Origin: an uncultured Amphritea sp.
Lineage (GTDB): Bacteria; Pseudomonadota; Gammaproteobacteria; Pseudomonadales; Balneatricaceae
Length of the DNA stretch: 64,000 bases
Direction of reading: 5' to 3'
Assembly: GCF_937127095.1 (NCBI RefSeq)
Contig: NZ_CAKZLP010000076.1
Span: forward strand, 1-64,000
The translations under genes were made by a program, and so were the position numbers. Below the pieces are notes generated by a model. The model was given only the letters and a program-made list of their open reading frames with translations. It was not told the origin of the DNA and did no database searches. This document shows positions 25,424 to 33,914 of this stretch, in pieces. Positions within the stretch are counted from its first letter, which is position 1; every line of letters starts with the position of its first letter.

Positions 25424-25442
25424 TAGCGTTGCTGTCGATGAC

Positions 25443-25470
25443 AAAAAGCCCGCACTTGCGGGCTTTTTCC
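25443..25470. terminator. Bidirectional rho-independent terminator
   Basis: AAAAAGCCCGC / GCGGGCTTTTT is a perfect 11-base-pair stem with an ACTT loop, between the convergent 65-aa gene and the Cache-protein gene. Confidence 0.9.
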
Positions 25471-25483
25471 TGTTTGAACTGGC

Positions 25484-26050
25484 TTAGTGGCTGTAATTGC
25501 CCGGGTCTGCCATCTCTGCGGTCATCTTATTAAGCTGCTCTAGTGACAGTGTTTCATCGTAGACACCGGCGGCAACCTGAATGCCGGTGGAGAAGGCCAG
25601 GTCGGCGGTCACTGCGTAACTTAACTTACGCGATGTCTGCCCCGCCCCCGGTTTGGTCCATTGATATTCAACCCAGCCACCATTTTTTGCCGTGGCCGCA
25701 GCACATAACTCTTTAAAGATGTATTTGCCGTTATTGTCGGTGACCTGCATGATCGGGCGACCCACCAGGTCCGGGCGCATCGGATGCGCCACCATCCGGT
25801 CAAGCCGACAATCAAAGGCAAACACATAACTGTCCTTCCAGACCCAGGGGCCATCGGCATTGTTGAGCGAAGGAATGGCGGAGGCCCCTTTGGTTTGCAA
25901 CACTTTGGCTGCGCCCCAAACTTTGGTGACCACTTCATCAGGCGTGGCGGCACTTTCGTCGGCGACTGCGGCGCTATGAGTGAGTAGTGTCGTGACTGTC
26001 AGCGTGAGTGCTATCAGCGCTGCTCGGGTAAGTTTGCGAATAGAATGCAT
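25484..26050 (-). CDS. Secreted single-Cache-domain protein
   Basis: A signal peptide (RKLTRAALIALTLTVTTLLT, probable cleavage after HSAAVA) leads into a Cache-type ligand-binding domain: YVFAFDCRLDRMVAHPMRPD, then LVGRPIMQVTDNNGKYIFKE and GGWVEYQWTKPG. No membrane anchor or signalling domain follows, so it should be a free periplasmic binding protein of 188 residues. Cache domains commonly bind small carboxylates or amino acids. It follows the acetate-type transporter gene by 12 bases, suggesting a role in sensing or uptake of the same substrate. Confidence 0.8.
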   Translation of the reverse strand: MHSIRKLTRAALIALTLTVTTLLTHSAAVADESAATPDEVVTKVWGAAKVLQTKGASAIPSLNNADGPWVWKDSYVFAFDCRLDRMVAHPMRPDLVGRPIMQVTDNNGKYIFKELCAAATAKNGGWVEYQWTKPGAGQTSRKLSYAVTADLAFSTGIQVAAGVYDETLSLEQLNKMTAEMADPGNYSH

Positions 26051-26062
26051 GATGATCTCCTC

Positions 26063-26629
26063 TCAGACTTTGATCCAGGGGTTGCCCACTGGCAGGATGT
26101 TGCGACCAAATACGTCGGCGAAAATCACGTGCGCCATCATGTACCAGGCGGCCAGCGCAGTGAGCATCAGTTCATACCCGGCTACGACGGTGAGTTGTGG
26201 ATAACCGAAATGCGCCAGATCCAGCAGAATAAAGCCGATCAGCAGCAGTGTGAAGGTGGTGGCCATGGCCCCGTGAATCCGCATTGCGCCGATCCACAGA
26301 ATCGCGGTGAACAGCGTCCATGCCACCAGAAACCAGCCGATATCGGTCTTGCTGGAGACGTAGATGTTGAACTGGTTGCCGATCAGCAGCAACGCCAGTG
26401 AGATCCAGAAAGAGCCGTAGGCGGTAAAGGCGCAGTAACCAAAGTTGTTGCCTGTGGATTTTTCCTGAAACCCCGCGATCATCTGCGCCAGACCGCCAAA
26501 GATCAGCCCCAGCCAGATGACCGGGCCGATGCCCATCCAGCCCACGTTGTGAAACTGCAGCACCATCGTCGTTAATCCGAAGCCCCCCAGCCCGACGACA
26601 GCGGGGTTTCCCTGCTTCTGTTGTTGCAT
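26063..26629 (-). CDS. GPR1/FUN34/YaaH (SatP) family acetate/succinate transporter
   Basis: The 188-residue product has six hydrophobic helices and the family motif NPAVVGLGGFGLTTMVLQFH near the N-terminus, with GLAQMIAGFQE and NNFGYCAFTAYGSFW further on. The family carries acetate and succinate with protons. The start at 26629 has GGGAG 8 bases upstream; the longer open frame to 26896 has no supporting features. It forms an operon with the Cache protein. Divergent to modE, sharing a 540-base intergenic region with several operator-like motifs. Confidence 0.88.
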   Translation of the reverse strand: MQQQKQGNPAVVGLGGFGLTTMVLQFHNVGWMGIGPVIWLGLIFGGLAQMIAGFQEKSTGNNFGYCAFTAYGSFWISLALLLIGNQFNIYVSSKTDIGWFLVAWTLFTAILWIGAMRIHGAMATTFTLLLIGFILLDLAHFGYPQLTVVAGYELMLTALAAWYMMAHVIFADVFGRNILPVGNPWIKV

Positions 26630-26862
26630 CTGTTTTTCTCCCTTAATCCATTTCTTTTGTATGGTTATTTTTCGATCATCATATGGACTATCTGTGGGGG
26701 AACAATGATACCTATGGCTAGCATCCGGCATTCTATTGATATCTGTCATGTTTCCTGTTGGCAATGGCGACGACAGAGTCTCTACTTTTCCGGCTGCCAG
26801 GGTGGGTGTTGTGTCGTAAAAAGCACAGCGAGTTCTGTTTGTCTGCGTTTCTCTCTGTTGTT

Positions 26863-26880
26863 TTGTCGTAAACACGACAA
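26863..26880. promoter_or_regulatory. Palindromic operator candidate TTGTCGT-N4-ACGACAA
   Basis: Perfect 7-base arms with a 4-base spacer, 234 bases before the transporter start. A single half-site TGTCGTAAA recurs about 50 bases nearer that gene. The regulator is unknown. Confidence 0.45.
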
Positions 26881-26941
26881 CATAAAAAACAGACAATCCT
26901 TTATTTACAATGAGTTAGTGAATGGCATATCTTATGCTTTA

Positions 26942-26966
26942 CGCTATGTAGTTGTACCTAATAACG
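26942..26966. promoter_or_regulatory. Second ModE-box-like site
   Basis: Twenty of 25 positions match the site at 27081-27105 (starts CGCTATGTAGTTGTACC, ends ATAACG). It lies 202 bases before the modE start and may be an extra ModE site or serve the divergent transporter. Confidence 0.45.
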
Positions 26967-27080
26967 GTTGAGTGATCTGATTGCGAGTGATCGGATGGCA
27001 AGTGATCAGGTACGGCTGATTAAGCGTGGTTGACGGGCTATAAGCCTGCAGAGGTCTTAGTTTTACTCGGTCATGCCTAT

Positions 27081-27105
27081 CGCTATATAGTGGTACGTTA
27101 TAGCG
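27081..27105. promoter_or_regulatory. ModE operator (Mo box) candidate
   Basis: Inverted repeat CGCTATA-N11-TATAGCG, 63 bases before the modE start. It resembles the E. coli modA operator, which has CGTTATAT and ATAACG half-sites in a 24-base frame. Molybdate-bound ModE would be expected to repress here. Confidence 0.7.
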
Positions 27106-27167
27106 CTTATTTTAGGAGTCATTCTATATCACACTATTTTCAATAGCCTGTGGTTGAGGAGATCAAA

Positions 27168-27962
27168 ATGAAGAAACCGGTCGAGCAGAAACAGGATAAA
27201 GGCCCGCTGATGGGGCGTGGTCGTAAATACGACCATCTGGAGTTGTTGGAGCAGATTGACGCCTGTGGCTCGATTACTGCAGCAGCAAACCTTATGGGGA
27301 TGAGTTACAAAACCGCATGGGACGCTGTTGAAGCGATTAACAACCTTGCTGAAGCCCCGCTGGTTGAACGACGGGTGGGTGGACGCAATGGCGGCGGTGC
27401 AGTGCTGACCGTCAATGGTCGTCGGCTGGTGTCTGCATACCGGCGTCTTGATAAAGAGCGGGAGCGGGTTTTGAGTCAACTCAACCGTGTGATGGAAGAT
27501 TTTGAGTCCTATTACAAAATCATCAGGAGATACGATATGAAAACCAGCGCACGGAATCAGTTTTTAGGCAAAATCAAACGTATTAAAACCGGCGAGGTGA
27601 ACGCCGAGGTGGTGCTCGACATCGGTGGTGGGGATGAAATTGTCTCCAACATCACCTGCGATAGCGTTGAACATCTGGAGCTGAAGGTGGGCGACGATGC
27701 CTATGCCATGATCAAATCATCATGGGTGATTCTGACCAGCAATAACAACCTCAAAACCAGTTCTCGCAATAAGCTCACCGGTAAAGTGGTTCGCTGTCAT
27801 GAGGGGGCGGTTAACGCGGAGGTGATTATTGAGCTGCCCGGGGGGAAGACCCTGACCGCGATTGTTACCAACGAGAGTGTCACCGATATGGGGCTGAAAA
27901 TCGACAGTGAGGTTACCGCGCTGATTAAATCGTCCAACGTCATCCTGGCCGTAGCCTGTTAA
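27168..27962 (+). CDS. modE: Molybdate-responsive regulator ModE
   Basis: ModE senses molybdate and represses modABC. The N-terminal winged helix-turn-helix (GRKYDHLELLEQIDACGSIT, then KTAWDAVEAINNL) is followed by two Mop/TOBE domains that bind molybdate: TSARNQFLGKIKRIKTGEVN and its repeat SSRNKLTGKVVRCHEGAVN. The ATG at 27168 (264 residues, E. coli 262) has GAGGAG 6 bases upstream, better than the GTG at 27150. Heads the mod operon, 22 bases before modA. Confidence 0.95.
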   Translation: MKKPVEQKQDKGPLMGRGRKYDHLELLEQIDACGSITAAANLMGMSYKTAWDAVEAINNLAEAPLVERRVGGRNGGGAVLTVNGRRLVSAYRRLDKERERVLSQLNRVMEDFESYYKIIRRYDMKTSARNQFLGKIKRIKTGEVNAEVVLDIGGGDEIVSNITCDSVEHLELKVGDDAYAMIKSSWVILTSNNNLKTSSRNKLTGKVVRCHEGAVNAEVIIELPGGKTLTAIVTNESVTDMGLKIDSEVTALIKSSNVILAVAC

Positions 27963-27984
27963 CCGATTGAGTAAAAGGATTTTA

Positions 27985-28743
27985 ATGATGAAACAGATGT
28001 TACGTTTGATAACCGGTTGTGCATTGTTTTTTGGCTTTGCAGCTGCCCAGGCTGAGACCGTACAGGTGGCCACAGCGGCCAATTTCACCGCACCGATGAA
28101 GGAGATCGCCGCGGAATTTGAGCAACAGACCGGCCACAGGGTGGTGCTTACGTTTGCGTCATCGGGCAAGTTTTTTGCTCAGATTCAGAACGGAGCCCCC
28201 TTTGAAGTGTTTCTCTCTGCCGACGCGGCCAAGCCTCAGAAGCTTGAGGAACAGGGCTGGAGCGTACCGGGCAGTCGTTTTACCTACGCCCAGGGTTCAC
28301 TGATATTGTGGTCTGCTGAGGAGGGCTTTGTCGCTGCAGACAGTCCTGATATTCTCAGCTCAGACCGCTTTAAGCATCTCTCGCTGGCGAATCCTAAACT
28401 GGCACCCTATGGGGCCGCGGCGGTGGAAACACTACAGAAACTCGGGCTTTACGACAGCGTTTCAGCCAAACTGGTGCAGGGTGAGAATATTGCCCAGACC
28501 TATCAGTTTGTGTATTCCGGGAATGCGCAGCTGGGTTTTGTCGCACTGTCACAGGTGATGAAAGAGGGCAAGCTCAGTGCTGGGTCCGGCTGGATTGTCC
28601 CTGCTGATCTGTATGCGCCGATTCGTCAGGATGCGGTGTTGTTAAACAAGGGTAAAGATAATGTTGCGGCCACTGAGTTACTTGACTATCTCAAGTCCGG
28701 ACGTGCTGCGGTTATTATCAAATCCTACGGCTATAAACTCTAA
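27985..28743 (+). CDS. modA: Molybdate ABC transporter substrate-binding protein ModA
   Basis: Periplasmic binding protein for molybdate/tungstate. A signal peptide (LITGCALFFGFAAAQA) precedes the mature start ETVQVATAANFTAPMKEIAA. Family motifs include TFASSGKFFAQIQNGAPFEV and LANPKLAPYGAAA. The ATG at 27985 has AGGA 5 bases before it; an in-frame TTG at 27967 is unlikely. 252 residues. Lies between modE and modB. Confidence 0.95.
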   Translation: MMKQMLRLITGCALFFGFAAAQAETVQVATAANFTAPMKEIAAEFEQQTGHRVVLTFASSGKFFAQIQNGAPFEVFLSADAAKPQKLEEQGWSVPGSRFTYAQGSLILWSAEEGFVAADSPDILSSDRFKHLSLANPKLAPYGAAAVETLQKLGLYDSVSAKLVQGENIAQTYQFVYSGNAQLGFVALSQVMKEGKLSAGSGWIVPADLYAPIRQDAVLLNKGKDNVAATELLDYLKSGRAAVIIKSYGYKL

Positions 28744-28763
28744 ACAGCTCGGGAGTCTCACCG

Positions 28764-29438
28764 ATGTTCAGTGATGGAAATTGGGCGGCAATATTATTAA
28801 CGGTTAAGCTGGCCAGCATTGTGACCCTGCTGCTCCTGCTGGTCAGTACACCGATTGCCTGGTGGCTGGCGCATACCCGCAGCCGTCTGAAATCTTTTTT
28901 TGAAGCATTGGTGGCTCTGCCGATTGTGCTGCCGCCCTCGGTGTTAGGTTTTTATCTGTTACTGGCGATGGGGCCGCAAGGCTTCGTCGGCCAGATAACA
29001 CAAGCGCTGGGCATCGGCACCCTACCCTTTACCTTTGCCGGACTGGTGGTGGCCTCAGTGTTTTATTCCCTGCCCTTTGTGGTGCAGCCGATACAGCTGG
29101 CGTTTGAAAACATTGGCGAGAACTACCTGGAAGCGGCGGCAACCCTGCGCGCCAGTCCGTTAGACCGGTTTTTCAGTGTGGCAATGCCATTAGCCCTGCC
29201 CGGCTTTCTCACCGGCAGCATACTCGGGTTTGCCCACACCGTAGGCGAGTTTGGCGTGGTATTAATGGTGGGCGGTAATATTCCCGGTGTTTCCCGCGTG
29301 GTGTCAGTGCAGATTTATGACTATGTGGAAGCACTTGAGTATGGTCAGGCCCACTCGCTGGCGATCACGATGTTGATATTTTCGTTTCTGATTCTGTTGC
29401 TGCTCTACACCTTTAACCCCAATAGAAGAAAAGTCTGA
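28764..29438 (+). CDS. modB: Molybdate ABC transporter permease ModB
   Basis: Inner-membrane channel subunit, 224 residues with about five membrane helices. It has the EAA-type loop contacting ModC (ENYLEAAATLRASPLDRFFS) and the family segment ALPIVLPPSVLGFYLLLAMG. The stop overlaps the modC ATG as TGATG, so translation is coupled. Confidence 0.96.
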   Translation: MFSDGNWAAILLTVKLASIVTLLLLLVSTPIAWWLAHTRSRLKSFFEALVALPIVLPPSVLGFYLLLAMGPQGFVGQITQALGIGTLPFTFAGLVVASVFYSLPFVVQPIQLAFENIGENYLEAAATLRASPLDRFFSVAMPLALPGFLTGSILGFAHTVGEFGVVLMVGGNIPGVSRVVSVQIYDYVEALEYGQAHSLAITMLIFSFLILLLLYTFNPNRRKV

Positions 29439-30517
29439 TGTCTCTATGCGCTGATATTCATGCTCAATTTAAGCTCAGTTATGACGGCTTTGCGCTGGAT
29501 GTGGATCTGCAGCTGCCCTCTCAGGGGGTTACGGCACTGTTTGGTCCTTCCGGGTCGGGTAAATCCACCCTGCTGCGCTGTATTGCGGGCCTGGAACGGG
29601 CTGAGGGTAAGCTCAGCGTCAAGGGTGAAATCTGGCAGGATGAGCAGATCTTTATTCCCACCCATCAGCGGCCGATCGGTTATGTCTTTCAGGACGCTAA
29701 CTTGTTTCCCCATATGAGCGTTAAAGCCAACCTCAACTATGGTTTTAAACGTCAGCCGCACCGGCATGATGGTTTTTCACTGGATAAGATTATTGATCTG
29801 CTGGGGATTGGCCATCTGTTGGATCGAAAACCCGACCGGCTTTCCGGGGGAGAGAAACAACGGGTTGCTATCGCCCGGGCACTGGCGGTTAATCCCCGTC
29901 TGCTGTTGATGGATGAGCCGCTGGCGGCACTCGATCTGGCGCGTAAACGGGAGATTCTGCCCTTTCTGGAAAAACTCCATGAAGAGCTGGAGATGCCGGT
30001 TATCTATGTCACTCATGCGCCCAATGAGGTGGCCCGTCTGGCAGATCATGTGGTGATGCTGAATCAGGGACGGCTGCAATCATTCGGCACCCTGAATGAA
30101 ACTTTTGCTAATGTTGAACTGCCGGAGCAAGCCAGTGATGCGGGTAGCGTGATTATTGAGGCACGGATTACCGAGATTCAGCCCGAGTGGCATCTGGCGC
30201 GGGCCAGCTTTGATGGCGGCGATATCTGGCTTAGAGATCTTAATTTTACCCCCGGGCAGACGGTGCGTTTTCAGGTGATGGCCCGGGATGTCAGCCTGGC
30301 ACTGACAGCAGACCATAACAGCAGTATCGCCAACGTACTGCAGGCCGAGGTTGATCAGATCAGTGATGGCGATCATCCCGGTATCGCGCTGGTGCGCTTG
30401 AAAATAGGGGATAATTTTATCCTGAGTCGTCTAACCCAGCGTTCTCTGCATACCCTGGGTGTCACTGAGGGCGACCCGGTTTGGGCGCAGATTAAGTCCA
30501 CGGCGATTGTTGAGTAG
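29438..30517 (+). CDS. modC: Molybdate ABC transporter ATPase ModC
   Basis: Energises molybdate import. Walker A GPSGSGKST is near residue 35, the signature LSGGEKQRVAIARALAVNP and Walker B LLLMDEPLAALD follow, and a C-terminal Mop/TOBE regulatory domain lies at about 295-355 (NVLQAEVDQISDGDHPGIAL). 359 residues, close to E. coli (352). Last gene of modE-modABC. Confidence 0.96.
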   Translation: MSLCADIHAQFKLSYDGFALDVDLQLPSQGVTALFGPSGSGKSTLLRCIAGLERAEGKLSVKGEIWQDEQIFIPTHQRPIGYVFQDANLFPHMSVKANLNYGFKRQPHRHDGFSLDKIIDLLGIGHLLDRKPDRLSGGEKQRVAIARALAVNPRLLLMDEPLAALDLARKREILPFLEKLHEELEMPVIYVTHAPNEVARLADHVVMLNQGRLQSFGTLNETFANVELPEQASDAGSVIIEARITEIQPEWHLARASFDGGDIWLRDLNFTPGQTVRFQVMARDVSLALTADHNSSIANVLQAEVDQISDGDHPGIALVRLKIGDNFILSRLTQRSLHTLGVTEGDPVWAQIKSTAIVE

Positions 30518-30570
30518 CCGAACAACGTCAGGCAGAACTACATCACCCCGGTCCGCTTTTCCGACATAAA

Positions 30571-30596
30571 GGACTCAGGTTGAGAGACCTGAGTCC
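30571..30596 (+). terminator. Hairpin after modC, possible terminator
   Basis: Perfect stem GGACTCAGGT / ACCTGAGTCC with a 6-base loop, 53 bases after modC. There is no T-run directly after it, so it may be a transcript-stabilising hairpin instead. Confidence 0.5.
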
Positions 30597-30645
30597 GCCG
30601 CTATAAGTTTTAATTAACCACCTCTCCTGCTGCACAAGCAAAGCT

Positions 30646-30700
30646 TTCATTTGAAATAGAAATGTCATTCATATGAAACATCATCGCTATTCATTTGAAA
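30646..30700. promoter_or_regulatory. Triple TTCAT(A/T)TGAAA operator array upstream of ugpB
   Basis: Three palindromes, TTCATTTGAAA at 30646-30656, TTCATATGAAA at 30668-30678 and TTCATTTGAAA at 30690-30700, have centres exactly 22 bases apart, so they face the same side of the helix. They end 80 bases before the ugpB start. A DeoR-type regulator encoded in the operon (35713) may bind them. A 22-base spacing also equals one Pho-box unit, and TTCAT partly matches CTGTCAT, so PhoB is an alternative. Confidence 0.6.
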
Positions 30701-30780
30701 TATTCAGCTGATTAAATACTCCCTATCCGGTCATCTGACCCTATGACGTAAATTCTTGAAACGCATAAACGGAGTGGATT

Positions 30781-32079
30781 ATGTTTCGTAAAACAGTAGG
30801 TGCATTGGCGCTTTCTCTTCTGGCTGCACATGTGCAGGCCTCAACAGAGGTTGAGTGGTGGCACGCCATGGGCGGTCGCCTGGGCGAGAAAGTGAATGAG
30901 ATCGCTGAGAAGTTTAACGCCAGTCAGAGTGACTATGTGGTAAAGCCGGTCTTTAAAGGTAACTACACCGAGACCATGACGGCTGCCATTGCGGCTTTCC
31001 GGGCGAAGAAACAGCCGGCGATTGTGCAGGTGTTTGAAGTGGGCACTGCCACTATGATGTCTGCTAAAGGCGCGGTTTACCCGACCTATGAGTTGATGGC
31101 CGATACCCAGGAGCCATTTAACTCGTCTGACTATCTGGCAGCGGTGACCGGTTATTACTCCACCAACGATGGCAAGATGCTCTCTATGCCATTCAACAGC
31201 TCTACTCCGGTGCTGTATTACAACAAAGATGCGTTGGCCAAGGCGGGTGTTGAACCACCAAAAACCTGGGAAGAGATGGGTAGCGTAGGCAAGAAGTTGC
31301 TGGATGCGGGATACAAGTGTGGTTTTACCACCGGCTGGCAGTCCTGGGTGCAGCTGGAAAACTTCAGCGCCCGTCATGACATCCCTTTTGCAACCAGGAA
31401 CAACGGTTTCTCCGGTCTGGATACCGAGTTGGCGTTCAACAGTCCGCTGCATGTGAAACATATCACGCAGCTGGCTGAGTGGCAGAAAGAGGGTATTTTC
31501 AGTTATGGCGGTCGCCGTTCGGACAGCGCGCCTAAGTTCTATACCGGTGAGTGTGCCATGTATATGAACTCTTCTGCCTCTTATGCCGGGGTGAAGTCCA
31601 GCATTCAGGGATTTGAGTTTGGTGTGTCTGAGCTACCGTACTGGAAAGAAGCGATCAGCACACCGAAGAACACCATTATCGGTGGTGCGACCCTGTGGAC
31701 ACTGAAAGGCCATACGCAGGAAGAGTATAAAGGCGTGGCGAAGTTCTATACCTTCCTCTCCTCCCCTGAAATTCAGGCTGACTGGCACCAGTTCACCGGT
31801 TATCTGCCGATCACCCATGCGGCGGCTGAGCTGACCAAAAAACAGGGTTTCTATGCTGAAAATCCGGGTACTGATGTGGCGATTCAACAGATGACGTCCG
31901 GCACTCCGACGGCTAATTCTAAGGGGTTGCGTCTGGGTAACTTCGTGCAGATACGCGACATTATCAACGAAGAGCTGGAAAACGTCTGGGCGGGTAAAGC
32001 AACGGCAAAAGATGCGCTGGACAATGCGGTTAAGCGTGGTAACGAGCTGCTGCGTAAGTTTGAACGTAGCAACAGCTAA
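30781..32079 (+). CDS. ugpB: sn-glycerol-3-phosphate ABC transporter substrate-binding protein UgpB
   Basis: Periplasmic binding protein for sn-glycerol-3-phosphate and glycerophosphodiesters. A signal peptide (KTVGALALSLLAAHVQA) is followed by STEVEWWHAMGGRLGEKVNE, typical of UgpB. Further family segments are QVFEVGTATMMSAKGAVYPT and YYSTNDGKMLSMPFNSSTPV. 432 residues (E. coli 438). A terminator-like hairpin follows, which would make ugpB more abundant than the downstream genes, as is usual for binding proteins. Confidence 0.95.
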   Translation: MFRKTVGALALSLLAAHVQASTEVEWWHAMGGRLGEKVNEIAEKFNASQSDYVVKPVFKGNYTETMTAAIAAFRAKKQPAIVQVFEVGTATMMSAKGAVYPTYELMADTQEPFNSSDYLAAVTGYYSTNDGKMLSMPFNSSTPVLYYNKDALAKAGVEPPKTWEEMGSVGKKLLDAGYKCGFTTGWQSWVQLENFSARHDIPFATRNNGFSGLDTELAFNSPLHVKHITQLAEWQKEGIFSYGGRRSDSAPKFYTGECAMYMNSSASYAGVKSSIQGFEFGVSELPYWKEAISTPKNTIIGGATLWTLKGHTQEEYKGVAKFYTFLSSPEIQADWHQFTGYLPITHAAAELTKKQGFYAENPGTDVAIQQMTSGTPTANSKGLRLGNFVQIRDIINEELENVWAGKATAKDALDNAVKRGNELLRKFERSNS

Positions 32080-32099
32080 ACCCTCGGGTGAGTGTTGAT

Positions 32100-32128
32100 G
32101 GGCCGGAAACTACGTCCGGCCCTTTTTT
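32100..32128 (+). terminator. Attenuating terminator between ugpB and ugpA
   Basis: GGGCCGGA / TCCGGCCC stem with a 7-base loop and six T residues. It lies 20 bases after ugpB and 49 before ugpA, so probably partial termination within the operon. Confidence 0.85.
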
Positions 32129-32176
32129 ACTTAGCGACTGAGTCCCATTTTCTGTTTAGCTCGATCTGGAATACAG

Positions 32177-33058
32177 ATGTCCCGTATCTCAACCTATAAT
32201 CATCGCCTGCTGCCCTGGCTGTTACTGGCGCCGCAATTGGCGATAACGCTGGTATTTTTCGTCTGGCCTGCGCTGCAGGCGGTTAAACAGTCTTTTCTCA
32301 TTGAAGACGCGTTTGGTTTATCTTCCGAGTTTGTCTGGTTTGATAACTTCAATGAGCTGTTGCACAGCGAAGCGTACTACTCCAGTTTTGCCACCACCTT
32401 TATCTTTGGCATTGGCGTAACCCTGTTGTCGATGTGTTCTGCCCTGCTGCTGGCAGTCATGGCTGACCGGGTAATCCGCGGCGCTGCACTGTATAAAACC
32501 TTGCTGGTATGGCCTTATGCTGTCGCTCCGGCGGTTGCCGGGGTGCTGTGGATGTTTATGTTTCACCCCACTATCGGCGTGATGACCTATCTGCTGGAGC
32601 TGGTACAGATTCGCTGGAACCACTCCCTGAATGGTCATCAGGCGATGTTGCTGGTGATTATTGCCGCTGCCTGGAAGCAGATCAGCTATAACTTTCTGTT
32701 TTTTCTCGCGGGTCTGCAGTCGATCCCCCGCTCACTGATTGAGGCGGCGGCCATTGATGGCGCCGGTCCTATGAAGCGCTTCCGGGATATTATCTTTCCG
32801 CTGCTTTCGCCCACCAGTTTCTTCCTGCTGGTGGTTAATATCGTCTACGCCTTCTTTGATACCTTCGGCATCATCCATGCGGTGACTCAGGGCGGCCCCG
32901 GCAGCTCTACCCGAACCCTGGTATATAAGGTGTTTGATGATGGTTTTATCGGCCTCGATCTGGGTTCATCAGCGGCTCAGTCAGTGATTCTGATGTTTAT
33001 CGTTGGCGCGATGACGATTATCCAGTTTAAGTTTATCGAACGTAAGGTGCAGTACTGA
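32177..33058 (+). CDS. ugpA: sn-glycerol-3-phosphate ABC transporter permease UgpA
   Basis: Inner-membrane permease, 293 residues with six helices. The EAA loop is IEAAAIDGAGPMKRFRDIIF and the family segment WPALQAVKQSFLIEDAFGLS is near the N-terminus. Length equals E. coli UgpA (295). Its stop overlaps the ugpE start (TGATG). Confidence 0.95.
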   Translation: MSRISTYNHRLLPWLLLAPQLAITLVFFVWPALQAVKQSFLIEDAFGLSSEFVWFDNFNELLHSEAYYSSFATTFIFGIGVTLLSMCSALLLAVMADRVIRGAALYKTLLVWPYAVAPAVAGVLWMFMFHPTIGVMTYLLELVQIRWNHSLNGHQAMLLVIIAAAWKQISYNFLFFLAGLQSIPRSLIEAAAIDGAGPMKRFRDIIFPLLSPTSFFLLVVNIVYAFFDTFGIIHAVTQGGPGSSTRTLVYKVFDDGFIGLDLGSSAAQSVILMFIVGAMTIIQFKFIERKVQY

Positions 33059-33906
33059 TGGTTGAGAATCGTCGCTGGCTGACGCTCTTCAGCCATCTGG
33101 TTATCTGGCTGGGCATCGCACTGGTTGCGCTGCCCCTGTGGATCGCATTTGTCGCCTCTACCCACAGCTCGGATATGATTATGAGCGGTACCCTGCCGTT
33201 CTGGCCCGGTGAGTATATGTGGGAAAACTACAGCCGGATTTTGTTCGGTGACGCCGCCGACGCGGTGGGTGTCAGCGTCAGTACCCTGCTACTGAACAGC
33301 CTGATTATGGCGCTGGGGATCGCCATCGGTAAAATTGTCATCTCGATGATGGCCGCCTACGCCATCGTCTTCTTTGAGTTTCGCTTTCGTCTGTTCAGCT
33401 TCTGGATGATCTTTATGACGCTGATGCTGCCGGTGGAGGTGCGGATTATTCCGACCTTTGAAGTGGTGGCCAGTCTGGGGTTGCTGGATAGTTACACCGG
33501 TCTGACCCTGCCGCTGATTGCCAGTGCGACGGCAACTTTTTTGTTCCGGCAGTTTTTTCTCACCATTCCCAAAGAGATGCTCGAAGCGGCGCGGGTGGAT
33601 GGTGCCGGTCCGATCCGTTTTCTCTTTGATATTCTGCTGCCGTTATCCCGCACCAATATCGCGGCACTGTTCGTGATTATGTTTATCTATGGCTGGAATC
33701 AGTATCTCTGGCCCCTGCTGGTGACCAATGATGAGAACTACTACACCGTGGTGATGAGCATTCAGCGGATGCTTGCGGTGGGTGACGATGAGGTCGCCTG
33801 GAATGTGGTTATGCCCGCCACCGTGCTGGCGATGCTCCCTCCGGTGCTGGTGGTCGTGCTGATGCAGCGGCTGTTTGTAAAAGGTCTGGTTGAGACTGAA
33901 AAATAA
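33058..33906 (+). CDS. ugpE: sn-glycerol-3-phosphate ABC transporter permease UgpE
   Basis: Second permease subunit, 282 residues (E. coli 281). The EAA loop is LEAARVDGAGPIRFLFDILL, and GWNQYLWPLLVTNDENYYTV is a strong family signature. Coupled to ugpA by a one-base overlap and followed by ugpC after 8 bases. Confidence 0.95.
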   Translation: MVENRRWLTLFSHLVIWLGIALVALPLWIAFVASTHSSDMIMSGTLPFWPGEYMWENYSRILFGDAADAVGVSVSTLLLNSLIMALGIAIGKIVISMMAAYAIVFFEFRFRLFSFWMIFMTLMLPVEVRIIPTFEVVASLGLLDSYTGLTLPLIASATATFLFRQFFLTIPKEMLEAARVDGAGPIRFLFDILLPLSRTNIAALFVIMFIYGWNQYLWPLLVTNDENYYTVVMSIQRMLAVGDDEVAWNVVMPATVLAMLPPVLVVVLMQRLFVKGLVETEK

Positions 33907-33914
33907 GGTATCCC

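Larger units (their letters stand above)
26630..27167. promoter_or_regulatory. satP-like / modE divergent regulatory region
   Basis: About 540 bases holding promoters for both directions. Contents: a perfect TTGTCGT-AAAC-ACGACAA palindrome (26863-26880) with a related TGTCGTAAA half-site near 26812, and two ModE-box-like sites (26942-26966 and 27081-27105). No gene is supported here. Confidence 0.6.

Noticed and set aside
26122..26137. CACGTG core in the acetate transporter gene considered as a parS site
   Set aside because: Arms do not match the consensus and there is no palindrome beyond the core six bases.
26630..26896. N-terminal extension of the acetate transporter
   Set aside because: The extra 89 residues are low-complexity with no family match, and the ATG at 26629 has a good ribosome site.
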